From: Drancourtella massiliensis
GTDB lineage: Bacteria; Bacillota; Clostridia; Lachnospirales; Lachnospiraceae
Direction of reading: 5' to 3'
DNA: 64,000 bases
Assembly: GCF_016900655.1 (NCBI RefSeq)
Contig: NZ_JACJKH010000001.1
Coordinates: 62,001 to 126,000, forward strand
Under the pieces are notes generated by a model. It saw nothing but the letters and a program-made list of their open reading frames with translations. It did not search any database and had not been told where the DNA came from. Below are positions 9,912 through 19,019 of this stretch, piece after piece; the stretch's first letter is position 1, and each line of letters begins with the position of its first letter. The position numbers were made by a program, and so were the translations under genes.

Positions 9912-10517
9912 ATGGCTGATTATGAAACCAGAACAGATGAAGAGCTGATTCAGAGCCTTCGAAGCGGAGAAGCCGAGATTATGGATTTCCTTCTGGAAAA
10001 GTATAAGCCCGTGGTTAAGAAAAAAGCGCGGGCGATGTTCCTTTTGGGCGGGGACAGTGATGACCTGATTCAGGAGGGAATGATCGGTTTGTTTAAAGCG
10101 GTGCAGGATTACGATCCGGAGCAGGAGGCTTCCTTTGAAACCTTCGCAATGATCTGTGTGACAAGACAGCTGTATTCAGCGATCCGGGCATCGAGGAGGA
10201 AGAAACATCTGCCGCTGAATTCCTATGTTTCTCTCTATGATAAACAGGAGATTTCCGAGGAAAAGGAATCCGAGCTGATCGGTCTCCAGAATACTTCATC
10301 CAACAATAATCCGGAGGATCTGGTGATTCACAAGGAATCCGAGGATTCTTTCATGAAAGATCTGGAGGGACGTCTGAGTGATCTGGAAAAGAGGGTGTTG
10401 TACCTGCATCTGCTTGGAACCGATTATAAAACGATTGCAGGGCTTCTGGGAAAGAAGCCGAAGACGGTGGACAATGCCCTGCAGAGAATTAAAACAAAAG
10501 CAGAGGACCTGCTCTGA
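9912..10517 (+). CDS. sigH: RNA polymerase sigma factor, sporulation sigma-H type
   Basis: Sigma-70-family factor of 201 residues. Region 2 includes DSDDLIQEGMIGLFKAVQDYDP and FETFAMICVTRQLYSAIRAS. Region 4 includes LEKRVLYLHLLGTDYKTIAGLLGKKPKTVDNALQRIK. Length, sequence and the position after rlmB match Spo0H, the transition-state and early sporulation sigma factor. A serine/asparagine-rich linker (residues about 122-140) joins the regions. Confidence 0.93.
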   Translation: MADYETRTDEELIQSLRSGEAEIMDFLLEKYKPVVKKKARAMFLLGGDSDDLIQEGMIGLFKAVQDYDPEQEASFETFAMICVTRQLYSAIRASRRKKHLPLNSYVSLYDKQEISEEKESELIGLQNTSSNNNPEDLVIHKESEDSFMKDLEGRLSDLEKRVLYLHLLGTDYKTIAGLLGKKPKTVDNALQRIKTKAEDLL

Positions 10518-10535
10518 TTATATTGTAAAACAGTG

Positions 10536-10584
10536 AAAACCGCCAAAATATTCATTGAAAAATGCGAGTGTTTTGGCGGTTTTT
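10536..10584 (+). terminator. Terminator of the cysS-sigH operon
   Basis: AAAACCGCCAAAA (10536-10548) and TTTTGGCGGTTTT (10571-10583) form a perfect 13-bp stem with terminal T residues, 18 bp after sigH. Confidence 0.88.
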
Positions 10585-10613
10585 CTGTTATATAAATAAC
10601 AATTGGAAAAATG

Positions 10614-10642
10614 TTGACAGGTCAAGAAAAAAACCTTATAAT
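10614..10642 (+). promoter_or_regulatory. Consensus sigma-A promoter of the marR-ABC exporter operon
   Basis: TTGACA (10614-10619), a 17-bp spacer and TATAAT (10637-10642), a perfect consensus match. Transcription would start near 10649, so translation from an ATG at 10611 is excluded. Confidence 0.9.
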
Positions 10643-10655
10643 CCTACTGTTAGGA
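10642..10655 (+). promoter_or_regulatory. Candidate MarR operator at the start site
   Basis: The inverted repeat TCCTA-CTGT-TAGGA spans the predicted transcription start. A repressor bound here would block the promoter, and autoregulation by the adjacent MarR protein is plausible. The arms are short, so this is tentative. Confidence 0.4.
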
Positions 10656-10682
10656 AACGAACAAATCATAGGAGTGGAAACG

Positions 10683-11147
10683 ATGGACCAAGAGTTACGT
10701 AAGGCACGGGAGCATCACGTTGGGAGAATCATCCATATGCTGTCCCATCAGCTGAAAAGGCGGGGAACGATGCCGGAAGTGGAGATGGGGCTGACGCCGA
10801 TGCAGAAGCATGTCCTGACCTTTATTCTGTTTGAGACGATGGAGCGGGATCTGTACCAGCGGGATATCGAAGAGGAGTTCCGCATCAGAAGATCTACCGC
10901 AAGCGGGATTTTGCAGCTGATGGAAAAAAACGGATTTATTTACCGCAAAAGTGTTGCGAGGGATGCAAGGCTCAAACAGATTATCCCTACGGAAAAGGCA
11001 GAGAAACTCAGGATGGATATTCTGGCCAATGTTCAGGAAATGGAAAAGAAGCTGACTGGCGGAATTCCAAAAGAAGATCTGGAAGTGTGTCTCCGTGTTC
11101 TTCAAAAAATGATCTGTAATCTTTCAGATGATAAGCAGGTCAAATGA
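10683..11147 (+). CDS. MarR-family regulator of the adjacent ABC exporter
   Basis: The 154-residue MarR protein has helix-turn-helix elements RDLYQRDIEEEFRIRRSTASGILQLMEKNGFIYRKSV (about residues 57-93, quoted only as a region) and the wing DARLKQIIPTEKA. The start at 10683 has GGAG 8 bp upstream and lies downstream of the consensus promoter. It directly precedes two ABC exporter half-transporters, a common arrangement in which the regulator represses a drug exporter until a ligand binds. Confidence 0.85.
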   Translation: MDQELRKAREHHVGRIIHMLSHQLKRRGTMPEVEMGLTPMQKHVLTFILFETMERDLYQRDIEEEFRIRRSTASGILQLMEKNGFIYRKSVARDARLKQIIPTEKAEKLRMDILANVQEMEKKLTGGIPKEDLEVCLRVLQKMICNLSDDKQVK

Positions 11148-11166
11148 ATAATTTCAGGAGGTAGAG

Positions 11167-12900
11167 ATGAACAGAAAGCTTTTTAAATCAATCAGGGAAT
11201 ATAAAAAAGAATCCGTTCTCGCACCGTTTTTTGTCATTCTGGAAGTGTTGATGGAAGTATTGATCCCGCTTCTGATGGCAAACATTATCGATATCGGAAT
11301 TCAGGACGGCAATCTTCCCTACATTATTAAGATGGGCGTCCTTCTGGTCGTTATGGCCATGCTTGCTCTCTGGTTCGGAGTAAAGGCCGGTACCTATGCG
11401 GCAAGAGCCGGAGCGGGATATGCGAAAAACCTGCGGCATGATATTTTTTACAAGGTTCAGGAGTTTTCCTTTAAAAACATTGACCACTTTTCCACATCCA
11501 GCCTTGTAACACGTATGACGACAGATGTTACCAATGTGCAGATGGCGTATATGATGAGCATCCGTCTGCTTGCAAGAGCACCGATTATGATCGTTCTGTC
11601 ATGGATCATGACACTGACGATCAATGTAAAAATCGCGCTCCTGTTCCTTATTGTAATCCCGCTGCTGGGAGGGACACTGATTTTCATTGCCAAGAAGGCC
11701 CATCCTCATTTTATCAAAGTATTTGATGAATACGATGTTCTGAACAACGAGGTACAGGAAAATGTCAATGCGGCCAGAGTGGTAAAGGCATACGTAAGAG
11801 AAGACTACGAAATCAAGAAATTCCATAAAGTATCTCAGACTGTCTACGATCTGTTTACAAAGGCAGAGAAAATCGTGGCCTGGAACTCTCCGACCATGCA
11901 GTTTTTTGTATATGCGGTTGTACTTTGCATGGTGCTGATTGGAGGAAAGGATATTGTATTTGAAACGATGGAAACAGGAGAGCTGACAAGCGTTATTGTC
12001 TATGCACTTCAGATTCTTTCTTCCTTGATGATGGTATCTTTTGTTTTCGTTATGATTATGATTGCGGAGGCTTCCAGTGACCGTATTGCGGAGGTACTGG
12101 ATGAAGTGCCGGAGATGCAGGATAAAGAGGATGCTGTTAAGGTCGTTCCGGACGGATCCATCGATTTTGAACATGTGGATTTCAGCTATGCCGGGGAAGG
12201 TGGAAATCTTTCCCTGAAAGATGTCGATATTCACATCAAATCCGGACAGACAATTGGAATTATCGGCGGTACCGGAAGTTCCAAATCTACGTTTGTGCAG
12301 CTGATACCAAGACTTTACGATGTGACAAAGGGATGTGTTAAAGTCGGAGGTATTGATGTCAGAGAATACAACCTGGAAGCACTGCGTGACCAGGTATCCA
12401 TGGTGCTTCAGAAAAATGTGCTTTTTACCGGAACAATTTACGACAATATCCGCTGGGGTGATGAAAACGCATCTGATGAAGAAGTGCAGAGAGTATGTAA
12501 GCTTGCCCAGGCAGACACCTTTGTGCAGGAATTCCCGGCTGGCTACAATACAATGATTGTTCAGGGAGGAAACAATGTTTCCGGCGGACAGAAGCAGAGA
12601 CTTTGTATCGCGAGAGCCCTTCTGAAAAAACCAAAGATTCTGATCCTGGACGATTCCACAAGTGCGGTGGATACGAAGACGGATGCCATGATTCGAAAGG
12701 CATTCCGGGAAGAAATTCCGGACACAACAAAGATCATTATCGCGCAGAGAGTCTCTTCTGTTGAGGATGCAGACCTGATTATCGTCATGGATGATGGTAA
12801 GATCAACGGAATCGGCACATCTGAAGAGCTTTTAAAGACAAACGCGATTTATCGGGAAGTTTACGAATCGCAGGTAAAGGGAGGTGAGGAAGATGAATAA
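11167..12900 (+). CDS. Heterodimeric ABC exporter subunit, degenerate-site half
   Basis: The 577-residue half-transporter has six transmembrane helices (about residues 15-300) and a C-terminal ATPase. Walker A is GGTGSSKST and the signature is VSGGQKQR. Walker B reads ILILDDSTSAVD, with Asp in place of the catalytic Glu. The switch histidine is replaced by Gln (IIIAQRVSS). These changes mark the partner with the catalytically poor ATP site in heterodimers such as TM287/288, LmrCD and BmrCD. AGGAGG lies just upstream of the ATG. Substrates are probably lipophilic drugs or lipids, by family inference. Confidence 0.9.
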   Translation: MNRKLFKSIREYKKESVLAPFFVILEVLMEVLIPLLMANIIDIGIQDGNLPYIIKMGVLLVVMAMLALWFGVKAGTYAARAGAGYAKNLRHDIFYKVQEFSFKNIDHFSTSSLVTRMTTDVTNVQMAYMMSIRLLARAPIMIVLSWIMTLTINVKIALLFLIVIPLLGGTLIFIAKKAHPHFIKVFDEYDVLNNEVQENVNAARVVKAYVREDYEIKKFHKVSQTVYDLFTKAEKIVAWNSPTMQFFVYAVVLCMVLIGGKDIVFETMETGELTSVIVYALQILSSLMMVSFVFVMIMIAEASSDRIAEVLDEVPEMQDKEDAVKVVPDGSIDFEHVDFSYAGEGGNLSLKDVDIHIKSGQTIGIIGGTGSSKSTFVQLIPRLYDVTKGCVKVGGIDVREYNLEALRDQVSMVLQKNVLFTGTIYDNIRWGDENASDEEVQRVCKLAQADTFVQEFPAGYNTMIVQGGNNVSGGQKQRLCIARALLKKPKILILDDSTSAVDTKTDAMIRKAFREEIPDTTKIIIAQRVSSVEDADLIIVMDDGKINGIGTSEELLKTNAIYREVYESQVKGGEEDE

Positions 12901-14785
12901 GAATGACGAAAAGGTACGTGTTTCCAAAGGGACCTTAAAGACGGCAAAACGACTGCTCGGCTATGTGACCAGCCGCTTTAAAGTACAGTTTTTTGCAGTA
13001 TTTATCTGTATCATTATCAGTTCCATTGCGTCTATTTCGGTATCTCTGTCACTGAAATTTCTGCTGGATGACTTTATTATCCCGCTGATCGGGCAGGAGT
13101 CGCCGGATTTCTCAGAGCTTTACATGGCGCTTGGAGTACTTGGAACCATCTTCCTGGCCGGAGTGATTTCTACATTTGTTTACACAAGACTGATGGTAAC
13201 GATCGGGCAGGGTGTGTTAAAACAGGTCAGAGATGATATGTTTGAACATATGCAGAAACTTCCGATCCGCTATTTTGACCAGAATACCAACGGCTCCATC
13301 ATGAGTCTTTACACCAATGATACGGATACCCTGCGTCAGATGATTAACCAGTCCATCCCGCAGGTGCTGATGTCTTCCATTACCATCGTGGTTACGTTTA
13401 TTTCCATGGTGGCGCTGAGCCCGATTCTGACGGTTCTGGCTGTTATTATGATCTTCCTGCTCATCTTTGTCGCAAAGACGATCGGAGGAAACAGTGGAAA
13501 ATATTTCCTGAAACAGCAGATTGCCATCGCAAATATTACCGGGTTTGTGGAAGAGAGGATGAACGGACAGCGTGTCATCAAGATTTTCAACCATGAGCGC
13601 GTATCAGAAGAAGAGTTTGATGAGTTGAATGAGAAACTTTATGACAGCGCCGCAAACGCAAATACCTTTGCAAACATGATGGGACCGATTATCGGAAACA
13701 TTGGAAACCTGCAGTTTGTACTTACGGCGGTACTTGGAGGATTCCTGTCCGTCATGGGAGTGGGCGGCATCACCCTTGGTGTTATGGCTTCCTACCTTCA
13801 GTTTACAAAGAGCTTTACCCAGCCGTTCATGCAGGTGGCACAGCAGTTTAACTCCATTGTCATGGCGCTTGCCGGCGCGGAGCGGATCTTCGCGATGATG
13901 GATGAAGAGCCGGAAGTGGACGAAGGATATGTGACACTGGTCAATGTCCGCAAGGATGCAGACGGCAATATGATCGAGTGCAAAGAGAGAACTGGTATGT
14001 GGGCATGGAAGCATCCGCATCAGGCGGATGGTACCGTGACCTACACGGAACTGAAGGGGGATGTACGGTTCTACGATATGACATTCGGGTATACGGATGA
14101 AAAGATGGTGCTCCACGATCTGACACTCTACGCAAAACCGGGACAGAAGATTGCGTTTGTAGGTTCCACCGGAGCCGGAAAGACGACCATCACAAACCTG
14201 ATCAACCGGTTCTACGATGTGCAGGATGGTAAGATCCGTTACGATGGCATCAATATCAACAAGATCAAAAAGTACGATCTGAGACGTTCTCTTGGAATTG
14301 TATTGCAGGATACCCATCTGTTTACCGGAACAATCATGGAAAATATCCGGTACGGAAGACTGGATGCAACGGACGAGGATGTATACGAGGCAGCAAAACT
14401 TGCCCATGCGGATCAGTTTATCAATATGCTTCCGAATGGTTATCAGACCATGTTAAGCGGTGACGGAGAAGAACTTTCCCAGGGGCAGAGACAGCTTCTT
14501 GCCATCGCGAGGGCAGCTGTATCCAATCCGCCGGTACTGATTCTGGACGAAGCAACATCCAGCATTGATACCCGTACGGAAAGCATCGTACAGAAAGGTA
14601 TGGATAACCTGATGAAAGGACGTACGGTATTTGTCATTGCCCATCGGCTTTCCACGATCCGGAACAGCGATGCTATCATGGTTCTGGAACACGGACGCAT
14701 TATCGAACGGGGCAATCACGAAGATCTGATCAAACAGAAAGGGACATACTACCAGCTTTATACAGGAAAACTGGAACTGTCATAA
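12893..14785 (+). CDS. Heterodimeric ABC exporter subunit, catalytic half
   Basis: The 630-residue half-transporter overlaps its partner by 8 bp. Six transmembrane helices precede an ATPase with Walker A GSTGAGKTT, signature LSQGQRQLLAIARA, Walker B VLILDEATSSID with the catalytic Glu, and switch histidine IAHRLSTI. About 40 extra residues between the membrane and ATPase domains (near residues 345-385) include ERTGMWAWKHPHQADG. I chose ATG 12893, preceded by GGAGGTGAGG; a GTG at 12884 is less likely. Together with the preceding gene it would form one exporter. Confidence 0.9.
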   Translation: MNKNDEKVRVSKGTLKTAKRLLGYVTSRFKVQFFAVFICIIISSIASISVSLSLKFLLDDFIIPLIGQESPDFSELYMALGVLGTIFLAGVISTFVYTRLMVTIGQGVLKQVRDDMFEHMQKLPIRYFDQNTNGSIMSLYTNDTDTLRQMINQSIPQVLMSSITIVVTFISMVALSPILTVLAVIMIFLLIFVAKTIGGNSGKYFLKQQIAIANITGFVEERMNGQRVIKIFNHERVSEEEFDELNEKLYDSAANANTFANMMGPIIGNIGNLQFVLTAVLGGFLSVMGVGGITLGVMASYLQFTKSFTQPFMQVAQQFNSIVMALAGAERIFAMMDEEPEVDEGYVTLVNVRKDADGNMIECKERTGMWAWKHPHQADGTVTYTELKGDVRFYDMTFGYTDEKMVLHDLTLYAKPGQKIAFVGSTGAGKTTITNLINRFYDVQDGKIRYDGININKIKKYDLRRSLGIVLQDTHLFTGTIMENIRYGRLDATDEDVYEAAKLAHADQFINMLPNGYQTMLSGDGEELSQGQRQLLAIARAAVSNPPVLILDEATSSIDTRTESIVQKGMDNLMKGRTVFVIAHRLSTIRNSDAIMVLEHGRIIERGNHEDLIKQKGTYYQLYTGKLELS

Positions 14786-14790
14786 ACAGA

Positions 14791-14834
14791 AAACCTTCCG
14801 GTACAGCACGAAAAGAAGCTGTACCGGAAGGTTT
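14791..14834 (+). terminator. Hairpin after the ABC exporter operon
   Basis: AAACCTTCCGGTACAGC and its exact complement GCTGTACCGGAAGGTTT form a 17-bp stem with a 10-nt loop. The downstream T run is short, but the position directly after the stop codon suggests a terminator. Confidence 0.7.
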
Positions 14835-14845
14835 AAAATTTCCTC

Positions 14846-14874
14846 TTGACATTTCTGATAATTTACGATATAGT
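14846..14874 (+). promoter_or_regulatory. Promoter of tRNA-Thr
   Basis: TTGACA (14846-14851), a 17-bp spacer and TATAGT (14869-14874), 19 bp before the tRNA. Confidence 0.8.
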
Positions 14875-14893
14875 AAATGAGCGTGTTAAATAT

Positions 14894-14966
14894 GCTGCCT
14901 TGGCTCAGTCGGTAGAGCGTCGCCTTGGTAAGGCGGAGGTCGGCGGTTCAAGTCCGCTAGGCAGCT
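14894..14966 (+). tRNA. tRNA-Thr (anticodon GGT)
   Basis: The cloverleaf has acceptor GCTGCCT/AGGCAGC, the D arm, an anticodon stem around loop TTGGTAA (anticodon GGT), and T arm GGCGGTTCAAGTCCGCT. CCA is not encoded. It forms a single-gene transcript with its own promoter and terminator. Confidence 0.95.
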
Positions 14967-14967
14967 T

Positions 14968-14997
14968 AAAAAACTCCTGAGAAATCAGGAGTTTTTT
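14968..14997. terminator. Bidirectional terminator after tRNA-Thr
   Basis: AAAAAACTCCTGA, loop GAAA, TCAGGAGTTTTTT: a perfect 13-bp stem. It can end tRNA-Thr transcription and, read from the other side, transcription of the convergent pseudogene. Confidence 0.9.
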
Positions 14998-15021
14998 CAT
15001 TTTCATGTCCGCACACGTAAA

Positions 15022-15489
15022 CTATTCATTTATATTTGGAATACATTGAGAAATAAACTCATCGATAGAAGCCGCTTTGGCAGCAACTTTGCTCCAGACG
15101 GTTAAAAGCTCAGGGTCTTTTTCAGAAAGAATCCGCTCTTTCAGAGGCTCAGTGACATCCCCAAGATCTGCCAGAAATGAAAGAACAATTTGAGCTTTTC
15201 CTAAACATATTCCCTCATTTTTGCTGATACGCCGTGTTTCCTGAACGTCATAAGCTTCAAAATTTTCAAACAGCATTGCAAAATCCCTCCGTTCGATCTG
15301 ATCTGCAAAAGCAACAATTTCTTCTTTCGGAACATTAAGACGGTGTAGAAGGACAGAGATAATTTTAGCAATCAACTGTAAAAGCGAGTCAGGAGAATTA
15401 CGGCTAATCTCTTCCAAATAACCATCTGGCACTTCCTGTAATTGCCGGAAATCAGCTGCACTTCTTAATTTATCAATCAGCATTACCAA
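15022..15489 (-). pseudogene. Rpn/PD-(D/E)XK transposase-like protein, C-terminal remnant
   Basis: The 155 residues beginning VMLIDKLRSAADF resemble the C-terminal part of gut-Clostridia Rpn-type (PDDEXK_2, recombination-promoting nuclease) proteins, including an acidic/helical tail and KNEGICLGKAQIVLSFLADLG. The only start is a TTG that lies inside the end of the upstream fragment, with no ribosome-binding site. It is best read as the downstream piece of one broken gene. Confidence 0.65.
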
Positions 15490-15854
15490 GGACAGTTCAT
15501 CTCGTGATCTACTTTGGACTGATGCTCAATCAGTGTAATTAAAAAAATAGACTCGGATTCAGGACAATCTTTCAAATGGATTTCTTTAATTGAATCAGAA
15601 TCTCGCTTTTCATGCCACATAGAAATAAAACGCTCGGAAATATCTGTAATATCTTCCGGCTGAACGTCTTTTAGAAGTTCAATATTCGTATATCCCCGCA
15701 AAAATTGTGCACATAAAATGGGATTGCCGAAAATCAGTTTTGCACCATTATCTTTCACCTTTTTATTGGTAATTTGTGCATCTGAGAAATTGATGTTTTG
15801 CTCTTTTTGCATGTCTGTCGAACTGCCATTGTTCTTTTGCGTAATTTCTGTCAT
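15483..15854 (-). pseudogene. Rpn/PD-(D/E)XK transposase-like protein, N-terminal remnant
   Basis: From ATG 15854 (preceded by AAAGGAGAC on the minus strand), 123 residues cover the N-terminal domain: DNGAKLIFGNPILCAQFL, then FLITLIEHQSKVDHEM, which carries the E-x-Q version of the nuclease core. The frame ends at MNCPW followed by a stop, just where the central helical region should continue. The downstream fragment resumes in another frame. A central segment therefore appears deleted with loss of frame. Confidence 0.65.
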
Positions 15855-16128
15855 AAATGTCTCCTTTCTTGAGTGGAATACAGAAAAAACGGACAGACTG
15901 CTTCTTAAACTGATTTTATCAATGAATGCAAAAAAATACAATGAAAATCAAGCGATTCTCTTCGTTTTCCCTAATATTCCTGTTGGTTATGTGAAATGTG
16001 ATAAATTTGGCCGAAGGGCCGGGATTTTCTGCGGGAAATTATAGTTTCCCGGTAGGACAACAGAAAAAAGAAGTCCTGAATAGATATTCTCAGTATAAAG
16101 AAGGAACCGAAAAAAAGCAAGAGGAGAT
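15855..16128. other. Intergenic stretch without a gene
   Basis: No coding sequence is supported here. The only structure seen is a short inverted repeat CGGGAAA (16032-16038) and TTTCCCG (16045-16051). Confidence 0.6.
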
Positions 16129-16157
16129 TTGAGACTCTTCCGGAGAAATGATATAAT
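16129..16157 (+). promoter_or_regulatory. Promoter of the zinc alcohol dehydrogenase gene
   Basis: TTGAGA (16129-16134), a 17-bp spacer and TATAAT (16152-16157), 46 bp before the start codon. Confidence 0.7.
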
Positions 16158-16203
16158 TAGAATCAGTGAATAATATAGTATCAGGGAAAAGGAGGCGTTT
16201 ACG

Positions 16204-17250
16204 TTGAAAGCAATGGTTTATCAGGGAGAGGGAAGAGCCGCGCTTCTTCAGAAGCCGCGCCCGGTCATCCAGAAGCCGACGGATGCTGTCATCCGGGTGA
16301 CCCTTTCAACGATCTGTTCCAGTGATATTCACATCCTGCATGGTGCGGTTCCAAAAGCGGTGCCGGGTGTGACTCTGGGACATGAATTTGTCGGCATTGT
16401 GGAGGAGACCGGACCTGCAGTCAGAAGCGTTTCCGTTGGAGACCGGGTGGCGGTCAATGTAGAGACATTCTGCGGAGAATGCTTTTTCTGCAAAAGAGGA
16501 TATGTGAATAACTGTACTGATCCGGAGGGTGGATGGTCGCTTGGATGCCGGATCGACGGAGGACAGGCGGAGTACGCAAGGATTCCTTTTGCAGATCAGG
16601 GACTTATCAGGATACCGGATGAAGTGTCTGACGAGGAGGCGCTGTTCACCGGGGATCTTCTTTCCACCGGATACTGGGCGGCACAGATGGTGGAGATCCG
16701 GAAAGAAGATACGGTCGTGGTTATCGGGGCAGGACCTGCGGGACTTTGCACGATGCTCTGCGCAAGACTGTATGAGCCCAAACAGATTATTGCCATTGAC
16801 TGTATGAAAGAACGCCTTGCCTTCGCGGAAAAATACAAGATGGCGGATCTGACATTTACACCGGACGATATGGATCTTCTGGAACGGGAGATCCGGGCGT
16901 TGACAGACGGACGCGGGGCCGATGCTGTCGTAGAGGCGGCAGGAGGCACCAACACCTTTGAGATGGCATGGAGACTGGCACGTCCCAATGCAGTGATCGG
17001 GCTGGAAGCCATGTACGAAGAACCACAGACACTTCCGCTCCCGGATATGTACGGGAAAAATCTGATCTGGAAATCCGGAGGGGTAGACGCATGCAAATGC
17101 AAAGAGATTCTGGAACTGATCCGGGAGGGCAGACTGGATGCCAGACCTTTGATTACCCACACATGCACACTTTCCGGGATCGAAAAGGCATACCGGATCT
17201 TCGAAAACCATGAAGACGGTGTGATGAAATACGCAGTCTATCCGGAATAG
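16204..17250 (+). CDS. Zinc-dependent alcohol dehydrogenase-like oxidoreductase
   Basis: Medium-chain dehydrogenase of 348 residues. The catalytic zinc ligands are Cys38 (ICSSDIH) and His60-Glu61 (LGHEFVG). The structural zinc loop is the four-cysteine segment CGECFFCKRGYVNNC. The nucleotide-binding motif VVVIGAGPAGLCTM follows. The TTG start has AAAAGGAGG nine bases upstream and places MKAMVYQG at the N terminus, as typical. It probably oxidises or reduces an alcohol/aldehyde pair with NAD(P); the substrate is not evident. It is a single-gene unit. Confidence 0.88.
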   Translation: MKAMVYQGEGRAALLQKPRPVIQKPTDAVIRVTLSTICSSDIHILHGAVPKAVPGVTLGHEFVGIVEETGPAVRSVSVGDRVAVNVETFCGECFFCKRGYVNNCTDPEGGWSLGCRIDGGQAEYARIPFADQGLIRIPDEVSDEEALFTGDLLSTGYWAAQMVEIRKEDTVVVIGAGPAGLCTMLCARLYEPKQIIAIDCMKERLAFAEKYKMADLTFTPDDMDLLEREIRALTDGRGADAVVEAAGGTNTFEMAWRLARPNAVIGLEAMYEEPQTLPLPDMYGKNLIWKSGGVDACKCKEILELIREGRLDARPLITHTCTLSGIEKAYRIFENHEDGVMKYAVYPE

Positions 17251-17346
17251 TTTGATGCCGCTCGTTTGCGGTTTTGGCTTGTGGTTGCAGGTGTTTTATG
17301 GTAACATAAAAGTTATGAATAAAACCAAACCTATGAGGAGGGCTTT

Positions 17347-19017
17347 ATGGAGACAACAGCAACTGAATCCAGGAATTTTATTGAGCAGGAAATAGACAAA
17401 GATTTGAGAGAAGGAGTGTACGATCATGTCTGTACGCGTTTTCCGCCGGAACCGAATGGATATCTGCATATCGGACATGCGAAGTCAATCCTTTTGAATT
17501 ACGGTCTTGCCCAGGAATACAACGGGGAATTCCACATGCGTTTTGATGATACGAACCCGACAAAAGAGCGTATGGAGTTCGTAGATTCTATTAAGGAAGA
17601 TATCCAGTGGCTCGGCGCGGACTGGGGCGATCATCTCTACTTTGCATCCGATTATTTTGATGTGATGTATGAGTGTGCGGTAAAGCTGATTAAAAAGGGA
17701 AAAGCATATGTCTGTGATCTGACTCCGGATGAGATCAGAGAATACAGAGGAACTTTGACAGAGCCTGGCAAGGAGAGTCCGTACCGGAACCGTTCTGTAG
17801 AAGAGAACCTGGAATTATTTGAAAATATGAAGAATGGCGTTTACAAAGATGGAGAAAAGGTACTCCGTGCCAGGATAGACATGGCATCCCCGAATATCAA
17901 TATGAGAGATCCGATCCTGTACCGTGTGGCGCATATGACTCACCACAATACAGGAGATAAATGGTGCATCTATCCGATGTACGATTTCGCGCACCCGATT
18001 GAGGATGCGGTTGAGAAGATCACACATTCCATCTGTACACTGGAGTTTGAGGATCACCGCCCGCTTTATGACTGGGTAGTCAGAGAGTGCGAGTTTGATC
18101 ACGGCCCGAGACAGATTGAGTTTGCAAAGCTTTATCTGACCAATGTCGTGACCGGAAAGCGTTACATTAAAAAGCTGGTAGAAGAAAAGATCGTCGATGG
18201 CTGGGATGACCCGAGACTGGTGTCAATCGCTGCCCTCAGAAGAAGAGGATTTACGCCGGAATCCATCCGGATGTTTGTAGAGCTGTGCGGGGTTTCCAAA
18301 GCACAGAGTTCTGTAGACTACGCGATGCTTGAGTACTGCATCCGTGAGGATCTGAAGCTGAAACGCCCAAGAATGATGGCAGTACTGGATCCGATCAAAC
18401 TTGTGATTGACAACTATCCGGAAGGAGAAGTGGAATATCTCGAGGCAGATAACAATCTGGAAAATGAAGCACTTGGAAAACGTATGGTACCGTTTGGCAG
18501 AGAGCTTTATATCGAGAGAGAAGATTTCATGGAAGAGCCTCCGAAGAAATACTTCCGTCTGTTCCCGGGCAACGAAGTGCGCCTGATGAATGCGTATTTT
18601 GTAAAATGTACCGGATGCGAAAAGGATGAAAACGGCAATGTGACAGTCGTACACTGCACCTATGATCCGGAGACAAAATGCGGCACCGGATTTACCGGCC
18701 GGAAAGTCAAAGGAACGATTCACTGGGTGGCAGCGCCGACAGCAGTGAAAGCAACCGTACGTCTTTATGAAAACCTGATTGATGAGGAGAAAGGCGTATA
18801 CAATAAGGAGGACGGGTCTTTGAACCTGAATCCGAATTCTCTGGAAGTAAGAGAGTGCTATGTAGAGCCGAATTTCCAGGATGCAAAGGCATACGACAGC
18901 TTCCAGTTCGTACGTCAGGGATACTTCTGTGTGGATTCCAAAGATTCCAGACCGGATGCACTGGTATTTAACAGAATCGTATCACTCAAGAGCTCCTTTA
19001 AACTTCCGAAAAAATAA
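17347..19017 (+). CDS. glnS: Glutaminyl-tRNA synthetase
   Basis: Class I synthetase of 556 residues. It has [16 protein letters not shown] (HIGH motif, about residues 34-49), the GlnRS catalytic core through FDDTNPTKE, and EGWDDPR-like [12 protein letters not shown]. The second signature is [10 protein letters not shown] in place of a strict KMSKR. The C-terminal beta-barrel domain for anticodon binding follows. The PEPNG (not GluRS-type PSPTG) sequence before HIGH identifies GlnRS. Many Firmicutes lack GlnRS and use transamidation; presence in Lachnospiraceae is usual. The start follows GAGGAGGGC. Confidence 0.94.
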   Translation: METTATESRNFIEQEIDKDLREGVYDHVCTRFPPEPNGYLHIGHAKSILLNYGLAQEYNGEFHMRFDDTNPTKERMEFVDSIKEDIQWLGADWGDHLYFASDYFDVMYECAVKLIKKGKAYVCDLTPDEIREYRGTLTEPGKESPYRNRSVEENLELFENMKNGVYKDGEKVLRARIDMASPNINMRDPILYRVAHMTHHNTGDKWCIYPMYDFAHPIEDAVEKITHSICTLEFEDHRPLYDWVVRECEFDHGPRQIEFAKLYLTNVVTGKRYIKKLVEEKIVDGWDDPRLVSIAALRRRGFTPESIRMFVELCGVSKAQSSVDYAMLEYCIREDLKLKRPRMMAVLDPIKLVIDNYPEGEVEYLEADNNLENEALGKRMVPFGRELYIEREDFMEEPPKKYFRLFPGNEVRLMNAYFVKCTGCEKDENGNVTVVHCTYDPETKCGTGFTGRKVKGTIHWVAAPTAVKATVRLYENLIDEEKGVYNKEDGSLNLNPNSLEVRECYVEPNFQDAKAYDSFQFVRQGYFCVDSKDSRPDALVFNRIVSLKSSFKLPKK

Positions 19018-19019
19018 AA

